A stretch of DNA of 64,000 nucleotides from an uncultured Paracoccaceae bacterium (GCA_947493745.1 CANLSM010000012.1:41249-105248), one strand, 5' to 3'; shown: positions 25,898 through 33,849, numbered from the stretch's first letter. The notes: a model not told the origin generated them from the sequence alone. Translations and numbers: made by a program.

Positions 25898-26350
25898 TCA
25901 GATCAGCAGGGAGTATGCGCCCTCGTGACGGAGCAGTGCCACTTTCGTCTCCACGCCACCGGGGGCCGAGAAGCCGCCGAGCCCGGTTGCGCCGACAACT
26001 CGGTGGCACGGAATGATGATGGCAATCGAATTGCCGCCACACGCGTTGCCCACGGGCTGTGGCATGGCATCGAGATCGCGCGCGATCTCTCCGTATTCCC
26101 GTGTCTCGCCATAGGGTATCGCCTGCATCGCGGCATTCACCGATTGCTGAAATGCACCGCCTCGCGGCTGGAGGGGCAGGTCGAAAGTCTTGAGATCATG
26201 GGCGAAATAGGCGCTCAACTGGCGCGTGGCCTCATCGAGAAGCGCGGTCCTGTCATCGCCCTTGCGCGACCATGTAAGCGCCGTGATTGCCCCGTCCTGT
26301 TCGGTGAGGCTTATCCACCCGAGCGGTGTCCGGATTGATCGCGCAGGCAT
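25898..26350 (-). CDS. ogt: Methylated-DNA--protein-cysteine methyltransferase
   Basis: A 150-residue alkylguanine transferase of the Ogt type. The C-terminal domain has the Arg-finger helix region (IPYGETREYGEIA) and the acceptor-cysteine motif IIIPCHRVVGATGLGGFS. It repairs O6-methylguanine by moving the methyl group onto the Cys of PCHRV. The length is that of a short Ogt lacking the Ada regulatory domain. It stands alone between the KpsC-like gene and the AAA gene, both also on the minus strand. Confidence 0.93.
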   Translation of the reverse strand: MPARSIRTPLGWISLTEQDGAITALTWSRKGDDRTALLDEATRQLSAYFAHDLKTFDLPLQPRGGAFQQSVNAAMQAIPYGETREYGEIARDLDAMPQPVGNACGGNSIAIIIPCHRVVGATGLGGFSAPGGVETKVALLRHEGAYSLLI

Positions 26351-26421
26351 TTATGTTCCCTTTTTATCCCCGCCCATTCTTGCCGATCAACGGGCGGGGA
26401 TGCAAGCGCATGTCAGGCAGA

Positions 26422-27672
26422 TCACTCTGCCGCGATTGTGCAGGGCTCGGCGATGAGATCCTGCGCCAGCGAGGCTGCCTCGGGGTCCCTGCTGTTGGCC
26501 AGCAGCGCGCCTTGAATGGCCGCGGGGCTCAGACGGCTGTCCCCCAGACGCGCCTCGAAGCGCCGGGCAAGCGCGGTCTCGCCGGGGAAGAACCGCTCGA
26601 ACAGGCGCCGCGCGCTTGCCGCACTGACGTGGCCGAGCTCGAGATGCACATCCGCACGACCGGGGCGGATCAGGGCCGGGTCGAGCCGCTCCTTGTGGTT
26701 TGTCGTCATGATGAGCGCGCGGCCCTCCTGGGCTGCGATCCCGTCAATGGCGTTGAGCAGACCCGAGAAGCTCACCCCTCCGCCTTTCTCGCCGCTTTCG
26801 CGCCGGGTGAAGACCGCATCCACATCCTCGATGGCGATCAGCGATCCGGTTGGCGCACAGGTCATCGCCTCGCAGAGATCGTCGTCCGTCAGATCGCTGC
26901 GCCCGACATCCATCGTGCCGATATCGAGGTTCAGGTCGGTGGCCAACGCACGGATCAGGCTTGATTTTCCCGTGCCCGGAGGGCCGAAGAAAAGATACCC
27001 GCGCCGCCAGGGCACGCCCCGCTCTACATACCATTCGCGTGCCGAATAGAACTGCCGCATGTCCTCCAGAACGACCTCGATCCGGTCGTCATCGACGAGC
27101 ACCGTGTTGATGGAGCGTCCCGACACGTCACCGACACTGTCCCAGTAGCCGGATCTCATAATGTGAAGTCCGGGGCCGATGCGATCCCGTGAGCGGGCGA
27201 TCTCTCTGCCTTCCCGGATCCAGTCTAGGATTGTCGACACACGACCGAAAAGGACCGTGATGTCGAGCGTCTCCATGGGGCTTTGGTTTTCGGATCGTCC
27301 GACCCGCGCCCGCTCGTTGATATCGCGTTCCAGCCAGCAGAACCGGCCCTGGCGGATGAACCAGTGACGGCCCGGAGCCGGTGCATAGCCTTTGGTACCG
27401 CTGGCCCAGCGACCGTCGGTCATCCGCACATGCCTGGAGCGGGACAGCACGCCATTATGCTCCATCCAGAGACAGAAATGGCGATAGGCCGGGCCGCGAT
27501 TATCGAGCGTCAGGCTGACCAAAGCGCGTCGCCTGACAAAGCGGTAGAGAAAGAGCAGCACAAACCGCAGCAATGCGATGGCAGTGCCAAAGGCACCAAG
27601 CGCCAGACCGCCTGCGAAGAAATCGCTTTGCAGGGCGGTGCCCATGTAGCTGCTGATCGTTTCATGCATCAT
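26422..27672 (-). CDS. BCS1-like AAA ATPase with N-terminal membrane helix
   Basis: A 416-residue protein. Residues of about 18-45 are a hydrophobic helix (LALGAFGTAIALLRFVLLFL). Residues of about 50-210 form a BCS1_N-like domain, and 225-375 an AAA ATPase: Walker A GPPGTGKSS, Walker B LIAIEDVDAVF, sensor 1 TTNHKERLDPALIRPGRAD. In mitochondria BCS1 translocates the folded Rieske protein during complex III assembly; bacterial BCS1-like proteins are less well understood. Three Rieske fusion proteins are encoded elsewhere in this window, but none is adjacent, so no link is claimed. It has tandem ATG codons at its start. Confidence 0.85.
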   Translation of the reverse strand: MMHETISSYMGTALQSDFFAGGLALGAFGTAIALLRFVLLFLYRFVRRRALVSLTLDNRGPAYRHFCLWMEHNGVLSRSRHVRMTDGRWASGTKGYAPAPGRHWFIRQGRFCWLERDINERARVGRSENQSPMETLDITVLFGRVSTILDWIREGREIARSRDRIGPGLHIMRSGYWDSVGDVSGRSINTVLVDDDRIEVVLEDMRQFYSAREWYVERGVPWRRGYLFFGPPGTGKSSLIRALATDLNLDIGTMDVGRSDLTDDDLCEAMTCAPTGSLIAIEDVDAVFTRRESGEKGGGVSFSGLLNAIDGIAAQEGRALIMTTNHKERLDPALIRPGRADVHLELGHVSAASARRLFERFFPGETALARRFEARLGDSRLSPAAIQGALLANSRDPEAASLAQDLIAEPCTIAAE

Positions 27673-28438
27673 TTTTCATCCCTCCGGGAGGGTTCACAAC
27701 CGGCCGGGCAGCGGCAAGGCGGCCAGACCAACACAATGGACCGAGGATCGCCGTGGCGATACCGATCGGCTTGGATCGACGGAAATCGGATGGGCAACAG
27801 CCACGTGTTTGCGCACGAAGACGCCCGCCCAGAGCAGGGTTGCCCATGGGGTCAGTCCAGATTTGTTTGTTGAATTGGCTGACGGATTGTCAGTTGATCG
27901 GAAGCAGGTCCTGCCGCTTGTCGGCTCAGACGTGTTTCGGCCCGCTTGGGGGCAAAGCATAAACAGACATGAGTTGCCCTTTCGTTTGCGGCGTTGTGAT
28001 CAGGGCGCTGAGGCCCCAAGGAGACGTGTCCTCTATGACGTGCGGGCGATTCCATCAAACTGAATTTGGCAACCCGCCCCATACTGTGGTGAGCGCGCAA
28101 CAATTTCGGTGACAGCGCTTCTTGACAGAGGCCTCCAGACCGGTTTTCGGATGGCCGTTGCCGGGACCTGAACCCCTCGCGCCTCGACGCCGCGTCATTA
28201 GGGCCGCGATCCATGCAATGGCTTGCAAGCGTTTCCCGGTTGCTCTATACAACCTTAGGGGGCAAATCTGTTGTTTTTTCAATAGCTCTCGGGAGTTTTG
28301 GAAACGTAGACGATTGCCAGAGAACCGGTCGGATTGGCTCTGCGACAACTGGTATCGGCTAGGGGATTTTGTTTAGGCTTTTGCGCGATCGGATGGAAAT
28401 TTGACTGGATATCTCAGCCACGAAACGGAACGTGAAGG
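27673..28438. other. Long intergenic region upstream of the kai operon
   Basis: No gene is convincing in these 766 bases. Short open frames on the minus strand (about 27700-28210) are Arg/Pro/Ser-rich and lack ribosome sites; they may be decayed coding DNA or chance frames. The last 250 bases hold a good promoter candidate for the kai operon and a long leader. Confidence 0.6.
28223..28251 (+). promoter_or_regulatory. Sigma-70-type promoter candidate for the kai operon
   Basis: TTGCAA (28223-28228) and TATACA (28246-28251) are spaced by 17 bases. Transcription would begin near 28258, giving a leader of about 180 bases before the first gene. Found by eye; no experimental support. Confidence 0.5.
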
Positions 28439-29296
28439 ATGAACAAGTCAGCGAAGGTCGCCGATCTTTCCTCATCGCTCGAAATGCCGGTTCATGTCCT
28501 GATCGTCGATGACAATTCCGATCACCGCGAGATGCTCAAGGAGATGCTGAGCCCGATTGACGCGACGGTTCTGCTCGCGGGCGGCGGCGAGGAGGCCCTG
28601 AGCATTCTGAAGGACATCGAGACGGCGCTCGTCGTGCTCGATGTGCGGATGCCGGAGATGGATGGCTTCGAGACCCTGAAAAAGATCCGCACCGAGGCGC
28701 ACGGACTGCCGGTGCCGATCATGATGGTCACGGCCGAGAAGGTGAACGAGAGGGACGCCAAGCTGGGCTATGAGCTGGGCGCCGTGGATTTCATCGAAAA
28801 GCCGCTCAACCCCTATGTCTTTTGCGCAAAGGCCCAGACCTTCTGCGATCTGATCCGCTTCTACCGGGTCGAGGAATTCGCGCGCCTGCAGGAAGAGCTT
28901 TCCGCCTTTGGCGATGACGCCAGGCACTTTGCGGTGAAGCACAACCTGTTCAAGGGAAATCTGCTCCGCTCCGAACTGACGGATGCCGAGAAAGATGCGA
29001 TGGCACTTCGGTTCCGCGAGCTTCTGCATCTGGGGCTCAGCGATGCAGGAGGCAACAATGACGAATTGCGCACCAAATGCACGACCTTCGCGGACTGGCT
29101 GGGCGAGCGTGGTCTGGGTGCGCGCATTCTGTTGACCCTGCATGTGCGTATGCTCAATGAACTCAGTTCCAATCTGACAAGCACCCATACGCGCCAGTTG
29201 CGCGATACCAGCCGGCTCGTCGTTCTGGAGATCATGGGGCATCTGGTTGAGCACTACCGTCGACAGGTGGTGCGTTTTGACGAGGGAGTGGCGTGA
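28439..29296 (+). CDS. Receiver domain fused to a KaiA-like C-terminal domain
   Basis: A 285-residue protein, almost the length of cyanobacterial KaiA. Residues of about 16-135 form a receiver domain with all phosphorylation residues: acidic pair Asp24-Asp25 (IVDDNSD), Asp68 (VVLDVRMPEMDG), Thr98 and Lys121 (IEKPLNP). Residues of about 165-280 resemble the KaiA C-terminal helical bundle. FRELLHLGLSD, TFADWLGERGLGARILLTLH and VLEIMGHLVEHYRRQV line up in order with KaiA YREIVLSYFSP, MAFFADVPVTKVVEIHM and LIDVIAHLCEMYRRSI (KaiA recalled from memory). KaiA promotes KaiC autophosphorylation; its own N-domain is a pseudo-receiver. kaiB starts directly after the stop. It may be a phosphorylation-controlled KaiA, which is inference. 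The alternative is a plain response regulator with a helical output. Confidence 0.82.
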   Translation: MNKSAKVADLSSSLEMPVHVLIVDDNSDHREMLKEMLSPIDATVLLAGGGEEALSILKDIETALVVLDVRMPEMDGFETLKKIRTEAHGLPVPIMMVTAEKVNERDAKLGYELGAVDFIEKPLNPYVFCAKAQTFCDLIRFYRVEEFARLQEELSAFGDDARHFAVKHNLFKGNLLRSELTDAEKDAMALRFRELLHLGLSDAGGNNDELRTKCTTFADWLGERGLGARILLTLHVRMLNELSSNLTSTHTRQLRDTSRLVVLEIMGHLVEHYRRQVVRFDEGVA

Positions 29297-29602
29297 ATGG
29301 ACGGACAGGTGCGCGCGGTTCTGTTTGTCGAGCGCGGTCGTCTCAGGTCAGAGGCGGCCGTTGCCAATCTGGCCATCATCACCAAGGGCGTGTCATTCGG
29401 CAATCTGTCGGTCGAAATCATTGATGTGGCCGAAGAGCCGCAACGGGCCGTCGAATCCCAGATTTTCCTGGTGCCGATGCTCGTTCGCTATGCACCGAAG
29501 CCTGAAATACGGCTGGGCGGCGACCTTTCCAATTCCGCAGAAGTGCGGCTGGCGCTGAGCCTGCCCAACCCTTACGAGGTCGCAAACAATGGTTTCCAGT
29601 AA
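29297..29602 (+). CDS. kaiB: Circadian clock-type protein KaiB
   Basis: A 101-residue protein of KaiB length. The conserved second half is clear: VEIIDVAEEPQRAVESQIF, VPMLVRYAPKPEIRLGGDLS and AEVRLALSLP, matching the KaiB pattern IDV...NPQ...KI.A.PTL...P.P.R...GDLS. The thioredoxin-like N-terminal strand is present (VRAVLFVERG) but more divergent than in cyanobacteria. KaiB binds the CI ring of KaiC and opposes KaiA. Its ATG directly follows the TGA of the upstream gene, with GAGGGAG as ribosome site, and its end overlaps kaiC by 14 bases. Confidence 0.9.
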   Translation: MDGQVRAVLFVERGRLRSEAAVANLAIITKGVSFGNLSVEIIDVAEEPQRAVESQIFLVPMLVRYAPKPEIRLGGDLSNSAEVRLALSLPNPYEVANNGFQ

Positions 29603-31127
29603 ATATCCAGGCACGTCGCGCTCGGAAAATCCGATAAAGCCGGTCACCCGGATCGCCACCGGCATCCAGGGGTTCGACGAGTTGAGCTATGGCGGTCTGC
29701 CCGAGCATCGAACAACACTTGTTGTCGGAACATCAGGCAGTTGCAAGACGATCTTCACTTTGCAATGCGTCTGGAACCGGCTGACCAAGTTCAACAGCAA
29801 CGTGGTGCTTATCTCGTTTGAACAGAAGACCGAGATGCTGCTGCGCGACGTGGTCAATCTGGGCTGGGATCTGACAAAGTATATAGATGAGGGCAGGCTC
29901 TTCGTGGTTGATGCGTCACCGACGCGGATTGGTCCTGTGGACGATCTCCATGTCGATCTTGGCGGGCTGCTGGCACAGGTGAGCCATGCGGTCGACGAGG
30001 TCGATGCGGATTTCGTTGCCTTCGATGCCATGGGCACGCTCTTGATGCAGATGCCGTCGGATCAGGATATCCGGTCCGATCTCAACCGCATGTCCGAACA
30101 TCTCGCTGCGCGGGGCTGCACGACGATCATCAACTCCGAGCGCTTACACGAATACGGCCTGATCTCGCGCTACGGGATCGAGGAATTCGTCGCCGATGCG
30201 GTGGTCATCCTGCGCAACGTGCTGGATGAGGAACGGGTGCGGCGCACGGTGCAGATCCTCAAGCTGCGCGGCGATGATCATCTGAAAGGCGAATTTCCGT
30301 TCACGTTTGGCGATGACGGTCTCGTCATGCTGCCGCTGATCGCTAATACGCTCACCCATAGTTCCTCCGTCGACCGGATCACCAGCGGCAGCAAGGACAT
30401 CGACAAGATTGCTGGCGGTGGGTTCTTCCAGGACTCGATCATTCTGATTTCGGGTGCAACCGGGACCGGCAAGACACTGCTCTCAAGCACATTTGCCGCT
30501 GCCGGTTGTCTGGCCGGTGAGCGGACGCTCTTTCTCGCCTATGAGGAATCCCTGCCTCAGTTGCAGCGGAACGCCGAAGGCTGGGGCATGGACCTGAATT
30601 CCTGGGAGGCCGCGGGCGTGCTGAAGGTCATCGCGACCTATCCCGAGGCGCTTGCGTTCGAGGATCATCTGGTCGGCATCCGCCGCGCCATCGAGGAGTT
30701 CAAGCCCAAGCGGCTTGTCGTGGACAGTCTCTCCGCGCTGGAGCGGGTCGGGACCCTAAAAGTGTTCCGTGAGTTCGTCATCGGTCTTTCGACCCTCGTC
30801 AAGCAGGGCAATATCTGTACGCTCCTGACCTCGACATCGCCGAGCCTTTCGGGGGGCGAATCCATCACCGAGGCGCATATCTCCACCCTGACCGATGCCA
30901 TCGTGGTTCTGCGCTATGTCGAAACGGGCAGCCGTCTGAGGCGTGGGATCGGTGTGATCAAGATGCGCGGCTCGGCCCATGACAAGACCGTGCATGAGTA
31001 CAATATCGGCTCCAAGGGCATCGAGATCATGGAGCCCTTCCAGGGCGTGAACGGGATTATCCTGGGTCTCCAGCAATCCGTCGACATCACCGAGGACGCC
31101 GATCTGCAGGAGGTGTTCCAACCATGA
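29589..31127 (+). CDS. kaiC: Circadian clock-type ATPase/kinase KaiC
   Basis: A 512-residue double-RecA protein. CI domain: P-loop GTSGSCKT (residues 47-54), where Cys52 replaces the usual Gly, and FEQ (77-79), where KaiC normally has a Glu pair. CII domain: intact P-loop GATGTGKT (289-296), Glu pair 319-320 (AYEES), and the autophosphorylation stretch SITEAHISTLTD with Thr427, Ser432 and Thr433. The tail (FQGVNGIILGLQQ) looks like the A-loop segment that KaiA captures in cyanobacteria. GAGG lies 10 bases before the ATG. The stop overlaps the histidine kinase gene by 4 bases. The CII side should work as kinase/phosphatase; CI ATP hydrolysis may be weak. Confidence 0.95.
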   Translation: MVSSKYPGTSRSENPIKPVTRIATGIQGFDELSYGGLPEHRTTLVVGTSGSCKTIFTLQCVWNRLTKFNSNVVLISFEQKTEMLLRDVVNLGWDLTKYIDEGRLFVVDASPTRIGPVDDLHVDLGGLLAQVSHAVDEVDADFVAFDAMGTLLMQMPSDQDIRSDLNRMSEHLAARGCTTIINSERLHEYGLISRYGIEEFVADAVVILRNVLDEERVRRTVQILKLRGDDHLKGEFPFTFGDDGLVMLPLIANTLTHSSSVDRITSGSKDIDKIAGGGFFQDSIILISGATGTGKTLLSSTFAAAGCLAGERTLFLAYEESLPQLQRNAEGWGMDLNSWEAAGVLKVIATYPEALAFEDHLVGIRRAIEEFKPKRLVVDSLSALERVGTLKVFREFVIGLSTLVKQGNICTLLTSTSPSLSGGESITEAHISTLTDAIVVLRYVETGSRLRRGIGVIKMRGSAHDKTVHEYNIGSKGIEIMEPFQGVNGIILGLQQSVDITEDADLQEVFQP

Positions 31128-32053
31128 GATTCAACGACAGCAGCATACCGTTCGGCGGCAGTGGTCATGGCACCCAGAGTGTCAGGCAGCGTGAGCGGGC
31201 CAAGCGTCTTGAATCGCGGTTGCAGGAGACGCTTTCCATTCAGCAGGTCGAACGGGAAGCCCATCGGCGCGAAGAACGCCTGCATGCGCTGACCGCCCGC
31301 AGACTTGCCAGCAGCAATGCGGAGCTTCGGCAGTCGAACTCCAGCCGCGAGGCGGTCATGGCGCAGTTGCGCGCCTCCAATGCCGAGCTGGAGCGTTTTG
31401 CCTTTGTCTGTTCCCATGACATGAAAGAGCCGATCCGCACGATCTCGGGGCTGCTCGATTTTCTGGTCAATGACGAGGATCGCCTGTCACCGGCTGAGCG
31501 CCGGGACCTCAAGAACAGGATTGACCGGGATGTGGCGCGCCTCAATTCGATCATTGAATCGCTTCTCGCCTATTCGCGGCTCAACAGCCGTGTCGAGACT
31601 GTCCTTCTCGATCTCAATGCAATCGTCTCGGATGTGCTTGAGGGTCTGGACCACGAGGTGAAGGCCGCCGACGCCGAGATCGAGCTGGGCGATCTGCCCA
31701 AGCTGACTGCGGCCGACATCCATATGCGTCAGCTTTTCCAGAACCTGATCAGCAACGGCCTGAAATTTCGGCGGCGCAACAAGGTCTGCAAGATACGTGT
31801 AGCGGCGAATGAGAAAAGCGACAGCTGGGTGATCTCCGTCGAGGACAGCGGACGCGGCGTGCCCAAGAAGGATCGTGAGCGGATCTTCTCGATGTTCCAG
31901 AGGCTCAACAGCAAGGACAATGTGGAAGGGACCGGGCTTGGCCTCTCAATCTGCAGCCGCATCGTCAGCCAGTACGGTGGCGTGATCGTCTGCCGCGACA
32001 GTTTTCTCGGCGGTGCCGCGTTTGATATTCACTTCCCCAAGGTTGTCGGGTGA
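31124..32053 (+). CDS. Soluble histidine kinase of the kai operon
   Basis: A 309-residue kinase without membrane segments. Residues of about 18-92 form a coiled coil. The DHp domain has His98 in CSHDMKEPIRTISG, and the HATPase_c domain has N-box FQNLISNGLKF, G1 VEDSGRGVP and G2 EGTGLGLSIC. It has no sensory domain of its own, so input may come through the coiled coil or through a partner such as KaiC, as SasA does in cyanobacteria; note that no KaiB-like sensor domain is present. The ATG overlaps kaiC. Its last 25 bases overlap the convergent receiver gene. Confidence 0.92.
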   Translation: MRFNDSSIPFGGSGHGTQSVRQRERAKRLESRLQETLSIQQVEREAHRREERLHALTARRLASSNAELRQSNSSREAVMAQLRASNAELERFAFVCSHDMKEPIRTISGLLDFLVNDEDRLSPAERRDLKNRIDRDVARLNSIIESLLAYSRLNSRVETVLLDLNAIVSDVLEGLDHEVKAADAEIELGDLPKLTAADIHMRQLFQNLISNGLKFRRRNKVCKIRVAANEKSDSWVISVEDSGRGVPKKDRERIFSMFQRLNSKDNVEGTGLGLSICSRIVSQYGGVIVCRDSFLGGAAFDIHFPKVVG

Positions 32054-32520
32054 AACAACAGTGAGAGGTTGCCGCTCGGCCCGGTGCGGATGCTGAAGCT
32101 CTCCAGTTCCTGACAGATCCCCGCCAGCACTGAAGTGTTGATCGGCTTTTTCACGAAGAAATCGGCCCCGCATTCGATAGCCTCGGCCCGATCGACCGGA
32201 TCTTCCGAGCCGGTCGCAATCCCGATCGCCGCATGGGGCAGCAGATTTGTGTGCCGGATTGCGCGTATCAGATCCAGCCCCATCATTTCGGGCATGTTGA
32301 GGTCGATCATCATGATGTCGGGCAGCCGCGTGAAGGTCTTGCCCGCAAGATCACGGAGCGCGGTTCTGGGGGAGGAATAGGTGTGAAGCACCAGATCGAC
32401 GCGGTCGCGGAGCAACCACATCTCGGTCAGTTTGAGATCGTTCTCATTGTCGTCCACCAGCATGACGCGCGCGAGACGATCAAGAATTATCGTCTGGGGA
32501 GGCCAATTGAATGTTGGCAA
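32029..32520 (-). CDS. Single-domain response regulator
   Basis: A 163-residue protein that is essentially a receiver domain: VMLVDDNENDLKL (acidic pair), MMIDLNMPEMMG (phospho-Asp), GIATGSE (Thr) and FFVKKPIN (Lys). A short C-terminal tail follows, with no DNA-binding or enzymatic output. It is the last gene of a three-gene minus-strand two-component operon. The start at 32520 overlaps the kinase gene by 41 bases; an inner ATG at 32463 would remove part of the first strand. It may act as phosphate sink or carrier between the two kinases here. Confidence 0.9.
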   Translation of the reverse strand: MPTFNWPPQTIILDRLARVMLVDDNENDLKLTEMWLLRDRVDLVLHTYSSPRTALRDLAGKTFTRLPDIMMIDLNMPEMMGLDLIRAIRHTNLLPHAAIGIATGSEDPVDRAEAIECGADFFVKKPINTSVLAGICQELESFSIRTGPSGNLSLLFHPTTLGK

Positions 32521-33136
32521 TGATCCCTCCTGAACATGCGGGCTTGAGCGATAGCGAGAGGCCGCTGGCTCTTGCGCAGTCGCTCGCGATTGTCAGTCCG
32601 AGCCCCGCGCCGCCTGTCGCGAATTTGGCAAAGGGCTTGAAGATATGCTCCTGTTGATGGGCCGCGATGCCGGGCCCGTGGTCACGCAGGCAGATCTCTC
32701 CCGGCTTGATGCTGATATCAACACCGTTTTCCGCAGCCTGTCCATGCAGGACAGCGTTTTCCACAAGCATTTCCAGCAAGAGATCGAGAAGCCAGGGATC
32801 CGCGTGCAATCGCATTCCAGTCTGACCGGTAAAGGTGACCTTTCCCTGGGGCAAGCGGGATTTTGCGATGATGCTATCGAGCGCTTTGTCGATATCCACG
32901 GGCTCCGGCGCGGGCGTGTGTAGCTGCACTCTCATGTAGGTGCCCAAACGGGCGGTCAGGTGGCGGGCCCGCTCAACCGCTTTTTCGATGTCGCCCAGAT
33001 GTTCCGCGACTGCATCCCCGTTGTCCCGATCCTCAGCGATCCATTCCGTCAGCGTCGAGATGGTGCGAAAGGACGCCTCCATATCATGCTGGGCCGAACG
33101 GATGAGTGCGAAGGGATCGAACCGTGCCGGGATCAT
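32480..33136 (-). CDS. Short soluble histidine kinase
   Basis: A 218-residue kinase with only DHp and HATPase_c domains. The phospho-acceptor region SAQHDMEASFRTIS keeps the His-Asp pair but lacks the usual Pro after it. N-box is LVENAVLHG, G1 is LRDHGPGIAAHQ and G2 is GGAGLGLTIA. There is no membrane span or sensory domain. The ATG at 33136 overlaps the stop of the upstream receiver gene by 4 bases, so that regulator and this kinase are coupled. The overlap is typical of a cognate pair. The frame is open further upstream, but that lies in the neighbour. Confidence 0.88.
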   Translation of the reverse strand: MIPARFDPFALIRSAQHDMEASFRTISTLTEWIAEDRDNGDAVAEHLGDIEKAVERARHLTARLGTYMRVQLHTPAPEPVDIDKALDSIIAKSRLPQGKVTFTGQTGMRLHADPWLLDLLLEMLVENAVLHGQAAENGVDISIKPGEICLRDHGPGIAAHQQEHIFKPFAKFATGGAGLGLTIASDCARASGLSLSLKPACSGGIIANIQLASPDDNS

Positions 33137-33753
33137 TCCTGCATCTCGGTATCTGTCTCGAAGATGTTCCAGATGTCGGCAAGTTGACTGACGACCGTAA
33201 TCAGCATGTCCCGCGACTTGTCCATATCGCGTGCGGCAATCGCGCGGGTCAGCAACGCCAGATGACCTTCTGTCGAGATGAGCAGTGTTGCGGCGTCCTG
33301 CGACTGTGTCCGGCTGAGTTCGCCTTGCGGCATCGGATCGGCCTGCGGTTCGATTGTGGTATCGGGCATGGTCTCCTGACCGAGTGCCGTGGTCACGATC
33401 TTCCGGAAGTGAACCGGATCGAGATCCCGCTTGGCGAGATATCCCGCGCATCCCGCAACACGCGCCTGCAGCGACAGCAGTTCGGTTCCGTATCCCGTCA
33501 GCAGGATGGTGGGCATGGGATCGCCAAAGCTGCCATTCGTGATCTCGTGGGCCAGTTCCAGCCCGGTTCCATCTCCCAGCAGGTAGTCCATTACGATCAG
33601 ATCGAAGCGCTGTCGCGCCAGCGCTTCGCGCGCCTCATGGACTGACCGGGCCTCGATCCAGGCAAGGGGGATCTGTACCCGTCGCGCAAGCCGGATGACC
33701 CGCTTGCGGTCGAAGTCATTGTCCTCGACGATGAGAGCAGTCAATTGCACCAT
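33133..33753 (-). CDS. Response regulator with short helical C-terminal domain
   Basis: A 206-residue protein. Residues of about 5-125 form a receiver: ALIVEDNDFDRKRV, LIVMDYLLGDGTGLELA (phospho-Asp), ILLTGYG and YLAKRDLDP. A linker rich in Gln, Pro and Thr leads to about 50 helical residues (LLISTEGHLALLTRAIAARD) that resemble no DNA-binding fold; they could be an Hpt-like or dimerisation helix, but I see no clear phospho-His motif. It is the first gene of the minus-strand operon facing the kai operon and is divergent from the XRE regulator gene. Confidence 0.87.
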   Translation of the reverse strand: MVQLTALIVEDNDFDRKRVIRLARRVQIPLAWIEARSVHEAREALARQRFDLIVMDYLLGDGTGLELAHEITNGSFGDPMPTILLTGYGTELLSLQARVAGCAGYLAKRDLDPVHFRKIVTTALGQETMPDTTIEPQADPMPQGELSRTQSQDAATLLISTEGHLALLTRAIAARDMDKSRDMLITVVSQLADIWNIFETDTEMQE

Positions 33754-33849
33754 GTCATCCGATTTTTACAATTTGCCTAAAATAGGTCGGGAAGGCATAG
33801 CAGTTCGTGGTGAACAAATCGTATACTGGCTCGGATCAGGGAGCAGTGA

